This document shows, one piece after another, positions 58,651 to 64,000 of a stretch of 64,000 bases of DNA (positions are counted from its first letter, which is position 1; the number at the start of each line of letters is the position of its first letter). Origin of the DNA: CAVQUE01 sp046290435. Its GTDB lineage: Bacteria; Actinomycetota; Acidimicrobiia; Acidimicrobiales; UBA8592. The stretch spans positions 1 to 64,000 of the forward strand of contig JBKAGO010000039.1 of the NCBI GenBank assembly GCA_046290435.1, written 5' to 3'. Both the position numbers and the translations under genes were made by a program. The notes beneath the pieces were generated by a model. That model did no database searches, was not told where the DNA came from, and worked only from the letters and a program-made list of their open reading frames with translations.

Positions 58651-61600
58651 TCAGGGTCCGGGAACGACCTCGAGAGTCACGGCGATTGCCGGGCCCTCGG
58701 TGGTGTCGATCCGGTCGGCGAGGACCTGGTCGGCCACGTAGCGCTCGTGGATGGCGACGGCGGCGACCACGTCGGCCGGTGCTGTAACCGTGACCTCGAT
58801 GCGGTCCGTGACCACGAGGTCGTCGGCCTTGCGTTGTTCCTGGATGGCACGCACGACGTCGCGGGCGAGCCCCTCGGCCTCGAGTTCGGGGGTGGTCTCG
58901 GTCTCGAGGACCACGACGGCATCGTTGCCCGGCAGCGCAGCGGCGCTGACGCCGTCGGGCGCCTGGAGTGCGAGGGTGAACTCGCCGGGCTCGAGGCGAT
59001 GACCCGAGACGACGACCGATCCGTCGGGATCGGCAGTCCAGTCGCCGGAGCGGGCACCGGCGAAGACCTCCTGGACGGCGCCCCCGAGACGGGGCCCCAG
59101 GACCTTGCCATCGGGACGCAACACGAAGTCGGCGTGCGCGGCCAGGTCGTCGCTGAGGCCGACGGCCTTGACGTTGACCTCGTCGGCGATCAGGTCGGTG
59201 AAGCCGGCGAGGTTGCGTGCATCGGCCCCGGCGACGGTGAGCGACGGCAGGGGCAGCCGCACGCGCAGGGCTGCATCCTCGCGTAGGCGCAATGCCGCCG
59301 AGACCACGTCGCGGACGCGGTCCATCGACGCGACCAACTCGGGATCGTCGGGGAAGTCGGCGGGATCGGGCCACTGCATCAGGTGGACGCTGTCCTCACC
59401 GGTGAGGCCGGTGTGGATCTCCTCGACGATCATCGGCAGGAACGGCGCACTCACCCGGCACAGGGTGACCAGCACCGTGTAGAGCGTGTCGTAGGCGTCG
59501 CGCTTGTCGGCGGCGAGCTCGCCGCCGGTGGTCTCGGTGGCCGGGGCCCAGAACCGGTCGCGGCTGCGGCGGATGTACCAGTTGTTGAGGGCGTCGATGA
59601 AAGCGTGGATCTCGGCGGTGGCCCCGGGCAGGTCGTAGGCGTCCATCGCCGTGGTGACGTCGACGACCAGTTCTCGGGTCTTGGCGAGGATGTAGCGGTC
59701 GAGTACCCCGGTGGCATCGGATCGCAGGGTGGCCTGCACGCCGTCGACGTTCGCGTAGAGCGTGAAGAACGAGTAGGCGTTCCAGATGGGGGTGATGACC
59801 TGGCGGACGACGTCGTCGATGGCCTGGTCGCTGATGCGGGCGTCGCCGCCGCGGACGATGTTGCTGGCCATGAAGTACCAGCGCAGCGCATCGGCGCCCT
59901 GGCGTTCGAAGATCTCCGATGGCTCGGTGTAGTTGCGCAGCTTCTTCGACAGCTTCGCTCCGTCGTCGGCGAGCAGGATGCCGTGACAGATGACGTTCTC
60001 GAAGGCGGGCTTGTCGAACAGCGCACCGGCGAGCACGTGCAGCGTGTAGAACCAGCCGCGGGTCTGGTTGATGTACTCGACGATGAAGTCGGCCGGGAAA
60101 TGGCTCTCGAACCAGTCCTTGTTCTCGAACGGGTAGTGCACCTGGGCGAAGGGCATCGAGCCGGACTCGAACCAGCAATCGAGGACCTCGGGTACCCGGC
60201 GCATCATCGAACGGCCGGTCGGGTCGTCGGGGTTGGGACGCACCAGCTCGTCGATGGCGGGGCGATGGAGGTCGGTGGGGCGGACACCGAAGTCGCGTTC
60301 GAGCTCGTCGAGACTCCCGTAGACGTCGACGCGGGGGTAGGCCGGGTCGTCGCTCTTCCAGACCGGGATGGGCGAACCCCAGAAGCGGTTCCGTGAGATC
60401 GACCAGTCGCGGGCGCCTTCGAGCCACATGCCGAAGCGGCCGTCGCGCACGTGGTCGGGGACCCAGTTGATCTGCTGGTTGAGCTCGACGAGACGGTCGC
60501 GGATGGCGGTGACCTCGACGTACCAGGAGCCCAGCGCCCGGTAGATGATCGGGGTGTCGGTGCGCCAGCAGTGGGGATAGTTGTGCGTGTAGGTGTCGTG
60601 GCGGAGCAGTTGGCCGGTGCCCTTGAGATGGCGGATGATCGACGGGTTGGCCTCGAGGACGTTCTCGCCCGCCCACTCGGTGACGTCGTCGGTGAAGCGC
60701 CCCTGGTCGTCGACGGGCACGACGATGCCGATGCCGTTGGCCTCGGCGACGCGTTGGTCGTCCTCGCCGAAGCCCGGCGCGATGTGCACCACACCGGTGC
60801 CGTCGCTGGTGTCGACGAAATCGCCCGCGATGACCCGGAAGCCATCGAGGTCGGCGTCGGCGAAGTAGGGGAACAGCGGGGTGTAGCTGCGCCCGACCAG
60901 GTCGGTGCCGGCGAGAGTGGCGACGACGGTGGCGTCGCCGAGCTCGCGCTCGTAGGTCCCGACGGTGGCGGCACCCAGCACGTAGTGGCTGTCGCTGCCC
61001 TCGACGGCGACCACCGCGTAGTCGACGTCGGGTCCGACGGCCAGCGCCAGGTTGGACGGCAACGTCCACGGCGTCGTGGTCCAAGCGAGCAGGCGCAGCG
61101 GGCCGGGATCGCCTGCGACGGGGTCGAGGTCGAACGCGACGGTGATGGCGGGATCCTGGCGGGGCCGGGTGGCGTCGTCGAGGCGGATCTCGAAGTTCGA
61201 CAACGGGGTCTCGGCCGCCCAGCTGTAGGGCATGACGCGGTTGGCCTCGTAGACGAGGCCGCGCTCCCACAGCTGCTTGAACGCCCACATGACCGACTCC
61301 ATGTAGTCGAGGTCCATGGTCTTGTAGTCGTTGTCGAAGTCGACCCAGCGGCCCTGGCGGGTGACGGTCTTCTCCCACTCCGCGGTGTACCGCAGCACCG
61401 AGGTGCGGCAGTAGTCGTTGAAGCGGTCGATGCCGTAGTCGATGATGCTGGCCCGTCCCGAGACCGGGAGCTCCTTCTCGGCCTCCATCTCGGCGGGGAG
61501 CCCGTGGCAGTCCCAGCCGAAGCGGCGATCGACCCGGCGGTTGCGCATCGTCTGGTAGCGCGGCACCACGTCCTTGACGAACCCCGTCAGGAGGTGCCCG

Positions 61601-61791
61601 TGGTGGGGGAGCCCGTTGGCGAACGGCGGACCGTCGTAGAACACGTACTCGTCGTCGGCGGGGCGGGTCTCGACGCTGCGCTCGAAGACCCGTTGGGCCT
61701 CCCAGCGCGCGAGGATGCCCGCCTCGATGGCCGGGAGATCCGGTTTCGGGTCGATGCTCGGGTAGTACGGCGGATTTCGGTGGTTACCCAT
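58651..61791 (-). CDS. ileS: isoleucyl-tRNA synthetase
   Basis: 1046 aa class I synthetase. HIGH motif as PPFANGLPHHGHLLTG, the KMSKS region as DGAKLSKKLRNY, and the editing (CP1) domain between them with TTTPWTLPSNLALAV. The anticodon-binding part follows, and no zinc-binding C-terminal domain of the bacterial type is seen. The longer form resembles type 2 (eukaryote-like) IleRS, associated with mupirocin insensitivity; that is a family statement, not tested. Start ATG 61791 (MGNHRNPPYYP). No T-box was found upstream. Confidence 0.93.
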   Translation of the reverse strand: MGNHRNPPYYPSIDPKPDLPAIEAGILARWEAQRVFERSVETRPADDEYVFYDGPPFANGLPHHGHLLTGFVKDVVPRYQTMRNRRVDRRFGWDCHGLPAEMEAEKELPVSGRASIIDYGIDRFNDYCRTSVLRYTAEWEKTVTRQGRWVDFDNDYKTMDLDYMESVMWAFKQLWERGLVYEANRVMPYSWAAETPLSNFEIRLDDATRPRQDPAITVAFDLDPVAGDPGPLRLLAWTTTPWTLPSNLALAVGPDVDYAVVAVEGSDSHYVLGAATVGTYERELGDATVVATLAGTDLVGRSYTPLFPYFADADLDGFRVIAGDFVDTSDGTGVVHIAPGFGEDDQRVAEANGIGIVVPVDDQGRFTDDVTEWAGENVLEANPSIIRHLKGTGQLLRHDTYTHNYPHCWRTDTPIIYRALGSWYVEVTAIRDRLVELNQQINWVPDHVRDGRFGMWLEGARDWSISRNRFWGSPIPVWKSDDPAYPRVDVYGSLDELERDFGVRPTDLHRPAIDELVRPNPDDPTGRSMMRRVPEVLDCWFESGSMPFAQVHYPFENKDWFESHFPADFIVEYINQTRGWFYTLHVLAGALFDKPAFENVICHGILLADDGAKLSKKLRNYTEPSEIFERQGADALRWYFMASNIVRGGDARISDQAIDDVVRQVITPIWNAYSFFTLYANVDGVQATLRSDATGVLDRYILAKTRELVVDVTTAMDAYDLPGATAEIHAFIDALNNWYIRRSRDRFWAPATETTGGELAADKRDAYDTLYTVLVTLCRVSAPFLPMIVEEIHTGLTGEDSVHLMQWPDPADFPDDPELVASMDRVRDVVSAALRLREDAALRVRLPLPSLTVAGADARNLAGFTDLIADEVNVKAVGLSDDLAAHADFVLRPDGKVLGPRLGGAVQEVFAGARSGDWTADPDGSVVVSGHRLEPGEFTLALQAPDGVSAAALPGNDAVVVLETETTPELEAEGLARDVVRAIQEQRKADDLVVTDRIEVTVTAPADVVAAVAIHERYVADQVLADRIDTTEGPAIAVTLEVVPGP

Positions 61792-61858
61792 GGCGCCACA
61801 GAGGGTAGTGGCGAGGGCCGGGAATGAACGCCGCTTATCGGCTGTTCCCCTGCCACTG

Positions 61859-61924
61859 TCCGGAGGCGCTCAGCGGCTACACTCCGGCGACCCAGCAGCG
61901 GGATACGGGCGCAGAGCCCGCTGC
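61859..61924. other. divergent intergenic region with two inverted repeats
   Basis: Between ileS (minus) and the DksA-like gene (plus), 160 bp. Perfect inverted repeats: CCGGAG (61860-61865) with CTCCGG (61882-61887), and GCAGCGGG (61895-61902) with CCCGCTGC (61917-61924). These may be operators or part of an ileS leader. The canonical T-box element was not found. Confidence 0.4.
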
Positions 61925-61951
61925 GACCACCTTCTCACGAGAGCGAGGGAC

Positions 61952-62467
61952 ATGGCCAAGACGACGAAGAAGTCGGATCCGGACCCGTCCGACAGCACCG
62001 CCAAGCCTGCCAAGAAGGCCGCCGCCAAGAAGGCGCCGGCGAAGAAGACGACGGCCAAGCCGGCACCTTCGGTGTCGAGCGAGTCCTTCGACCAGAAGTT
62101 CCTGGACGAGCAGCGCGCCGCACTGCTCGAGGAGCGCTCCCGCTACGTCCGGTCCGCCGAAACCCTCAAGGCAGAGGCCGACGCGCTCGTCGAGGGCCGC
62201 GAGCCCGGTGACGTCCAGTTCGACGAGGAGTCCGGCGAAGGCGACACCTTGGCTGTCGAACGCGAGCGCGACCTCGCGCTCAGCGCCCACGCACGAGCCG
62301 CTGTCGAAGAGATCGACGCCGCGCTGGCGCGTCTCGACGCCGGCACCTACGGCATCTGCGCTGCGTCGGGCAAACCGATTCCGAAGGAACGTCTCCGTGC
62401 CATCCCCTGGGCCGCCGAACGCGTCGAATACAAGGCCGGTGCCTTCGGACTCTCACGCTCACGCTGA
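61952..62467 (+). CDS. DksA/TraR-like protein with lysine-rich start, zinc ligands lost
   Basis: 171 aa, ATG 61952 with GAGGGA upstream. Residues 1-40 are Lys/Ala/Pro-rich (AKKAAAKKAPAKKTTAKPA), like histone H1-type tails. A coiled coil (FLDEQRAALLEERSRYVRSAETLKAEADAL, about 48-85) is followed by the TraR/DksA zinc-finger region: IDAALARLDAGTYGICAASGKPIPKERLRAIPWAAERV, where only one of the four normal Cys remains. It probably binds RNA polymerase's secondary channel as such proteins do, or is a degenerate member. It precedes lspA and rluD, the order known from streptomycetes. Confidence 0.8.
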   Translation: MAKTTKKSDPDPSDSTAKPAKKAAAKKAPAKKTTAKPAPSVSSESFDQKFLDEQRAALLEERSRYVRSAETLKAEADALVEGREPGDVQFDEESGEGDTLAVERERDLALSAHARAAVEEIDAALARLDAGTYGICAASGKPIPKERLRAIPWAAERVEYKAGAFGLSRSR

Positions 62468-63095
62468 GCCCGACGCCAGGCGTCTCCTCCCACTCCAACT
62501 CGCGATCGGCGCCGTTGTCGTCGTCCTCGACCAACTGGTGAAGTGGTGGGCTGTCGAACGTCTCGGTGACGGCGAGGTGATCGAGCTCTTCTGGACCGCG
62601 CAGTTCCGTCTCGTGCGCAACGATGGCGCCGCCTTCGGGCTCGGCACCAGCATCACCCCGCTCATCACCATCGCCGCGACGACGATCTCGATCGCGGTGG
62701 TCGTGTACGGGCGTTCGGTGCGGCGTCTGCCGGTCGCCGTGGCCCTGGGTGCAGTGCTCGGCGGCGCAGTCGGCAATGTCATCGATCGGTTCCTGCGTCC
62801 CGGCGATGGGTTCCTACGCGGCGCGGTGATCGACTACATCGACTTCCAGTGGTGGCCGGTGTTCAACATCGCGGACATCGCCATCGTGTGTGGTGGCTTC
62901 GCGCTGGTGTTCCTGCTGCGGGACGAGGACCTCACCCGCAAGCGTCCCGCGCATGCCGCTGGTGCTGCCGCAGATTGCGACTCCGACGCCGCAGGTGGCG
63001 ACGCGCCCACCGGCGCCTCCGACGGTGGCTCCGCCGAGGCTGTCGCCGATCCGGGTCTCGACGCCGCCGCCGACGACGAAGCGCCGCCGTCGTGA
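62439..63095 (+). CDS. lspA: lipoprotein signal peptidase LspA
   Basis: 218 aa from GTG 62439, overlapping the DksA-like gene by 29 nt. Four helices; signatures GAVVVVLDQLVKWWAV, RNDGAAFGLG, GAVGNVIDRF (first catalytic Asp) and WWPVFNIADIAIV (second Asp). Cuts diacylglyceryl-prolipoproteins. An acidic Ala/Asp tail of about 50 residues (AAGAAADCDSDAAGGD) is an extension absent from E. coli. The LpqB-like lipoprotein here would be a substrate. Confidence 0.92.
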   Translation: MPSDSHAHAEPDARRLLPLQLAIGAVVVVLDQLVKWWAVERLGDGEVIELFWTAQFRLVRNDGAAFGLGTSITPLITIAATTISIAVVVYGRSVRRLPVAVALGAVLGGAVGNVIDRFLRPGDGFLRGAVIDYIDFQWWPVFNIADIAIVCGGFALVFLLRDEDLTRKRPAHAAGAAADCDSDAAGGDAPTGASDGGSAEAVADPGLDAAADDEAPPS

Positions 63096-64000
63096 CCGCC
63101 GAGGGCGGTGACGGCTCCGACGGCACCGGCATCGAGGTACCCGCCGCCCTGGTGGGCCAGCGCGTCGACCGTGCGGTGTCGTTGCTGACGGGCTGCACCC
63201 GCAGCGACGCCACCCGCCTCATAGAGTCCGGTGCCGTGCTCGTCGACGACCGGCCCGTCCGCCGTGGGGCCGATCGTCTCGACGAGAGAAGCCGTCTGCG
63301 TATCGACACCGCCTCGCTCGCCACCGGCCCGGGCCTCGAACCCGATCCCGATGTCGAACTCGCGATCGTGTTCGAGGACGCCGATGTCATCGTCGTCGAC
63401 AAGCCGGCCGATCTCGTCGTGCATCCCGGGGCCGGCGCGCCCATACCGACCCTGGTGGCGGGCCTGCTCGCGCACGATCCGGCCATCGCCGACATCGGCG
63501 ACCCCGAACGGCCCGGCATCGTCCACCGGCTCGACAAGGGCACCAGCGGTCTGTTGGTGGTGGCCCGTTCCGCCCGGGCGTACGAGGACCTCGTCGCCCA
63601 GCTCGCCGACCGGACCGTCGGTCGCGAATACCTCGCGGTCGTCGAAGGGCACCTCGGGAACGACCGAGGCGTCGTCGAAGCCCCGATCGGGCGGAGCCGG
63701 CGACGACCCACGATGCAGGCCGTCACAGCCGACGGGCGCCCCGCCCGCACGCATTACACCGTCGAACGACGCACCGAGGACCCCATCGCCGCCAGTGTCC
63801 TGCAGTGCAGGCTCGACACGGGGCGCACCCATCAGATCCGGGTGCATCTGTCGGCCATCGGCCATCCGGTCGTCGGCGACGACCGCTATGGAGCAGAGCA
63901 TGATGGCCTGATCGCCCGACCCGCCCTGCACGCTCGGCGTCTGTCCTTCGAGCACCCGGCGACCGGTGAGACGATGTCGTTCGAGTCGCCGGTGCCGGCC
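63092..64000 (+). CDS. RluD-type pseudouridine synthase, cut by right edge
   Basis: 303 codons to the window end, from GTG 63092 (overlaps the lspA stop). S4 domain about residues 17-75 (RVDRAVSLLTGCTRSDATRLIESGAVLVDDRPV), then the catalytic domain with PGIVHRLDKGTSGLLVVA, where Asp is the nucleophile, YLAVVEGH, DTGRTHQIRVHLSAIGHPVVGD. RluA/C/D subfamily; rRNA target inferred (23S helix 69 for RluD). The last few residues are missing. Confidence 0.92.
   Translation, partial: MTAEGGDGSDGTGIEVPAALVGQRVDRAVSLLTGCTRSDATRLIESGAVLVDDRPVRRGADRLDERSRLRIDTASLATGPGLEPDPDVELAIVFEDADVIVVDKPADLVVHPGAGAPIPTLVAGLLAHDPAIADIGDPERPGIVHRLDKGTSGLLVVARSARAYEDLVAQLADRTVGREYLAVVEGHLGNDRGVVEAPIGRSRRRPTMQAVTADGRPARTHYTVERRTEDPIAASVLQCRLDTGRTHQIRVHLSAIGHPVVGDDRYGAEHDGLIARPALHARRLSFEHPATGETMSFESPVPA

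Noticed and set aside
61792..61951. T-box riboswitch upstream of ileS
   Set aside because: The minus-strand leader has AGGTGG followed by TCGCAGCG, which is only loosely like the T-box core, and it lies far from the ileS start. The antiterminator sequence TGGNACC is absent.

Overview
The window is about 64 kb of very GC-rich DNA with dense gene packing and many 4-nt stop/start overlaps (ATGA, GTGA, TTGA). The gene set points to an Actinomycetota chromosome: SepF and DivIVA, an MtrA-MtrB-LpqB-like operon, a PimB-like mannosyltransferase, DUF3040 and DUF222/HNH proteins, and a mycobacterial-type LexA box. Short proteins carrying a WWQASDGxWYPP motif make the class Acidimicrobiia (Ilumatobacter or Microthrix relatives) my best guess; that placement is inference, not proof.

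Layout. 1-5.3 kb is an accessory, poorly characterised stretch: a DUF222/HNH gene cut by the left edge with a LexA-like box touching its start, small membrane and zinc-ribbon proteins, a 27-aa ORF in front of an STAS-like gene, and a frameshifted PD-(D/E)XK-like gene. 5.3-7.6 kb is an intact IS21-family element with a CAAGA target duplication. It sits next to a 5'-truncated gene remnant and rnpB (RNase P RNA, minus strand). 8.4-15.4 kb carries a cytochrome P450, a rubredoxin-less rubrerythrin, and a two-gene surface locus: an LPxTG protein with eight two-cysteine repeats followed by a membrane protein that looks like a degenerate glycosyltransferase fused to PilZ. 15.5-27.2 kb is metabolic: TrpD-like, APH-like kinase, QueG with two small Cys-rich proteins, PimB-like GT4, ROK kinase, aminotransferase, glycerol kinase and 6-phosphofructokinase. 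27.2-40.2 kb holds mtrA-mtrB-lpqB, an inositol-monophosphatase gene, Nudix and dinB, the MoxR/DUF58/transglutaminase operon, HNH, and a lipoate/biotin ligase-like gene.

40.4-64 kb is the division and cell wall (dcw) cluster and its usual downstream genes: mraZ, rsmH, ftsL, ftsI, murE, mraY, murD, ftsW, murG, murC, murB, ftsQ, ftsZ, pgeF, yggS, sepF, divIVA, ileS (opposite strand), a DksA/TraR-like gene, lspA and an rluD-type gene that runs off the right edge. Together these make UDP-MurNAc-peptide and lipid II and build the divisome. murF, normally between murE and mraY, and a yggT-like gene, often between sepF and divIVA, are absent.

Most unusual signals: (i) an exact 65-bp tandem duplication between mraY and murD, in which each unit encodes a 22-codon ORF chained by GTGA overlaps; (ii) two arrays of 10-bp-phased GTGGA-like boxes upstream of mraZ, in opposite orientations; (iii) the LPxTG / pseudo-glycosyltransferase-PilZ pair; (iv) a structured leader with a 27-aa ORF before the STAS gene. 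No tRNA, rRNA or CRISPR array was found.
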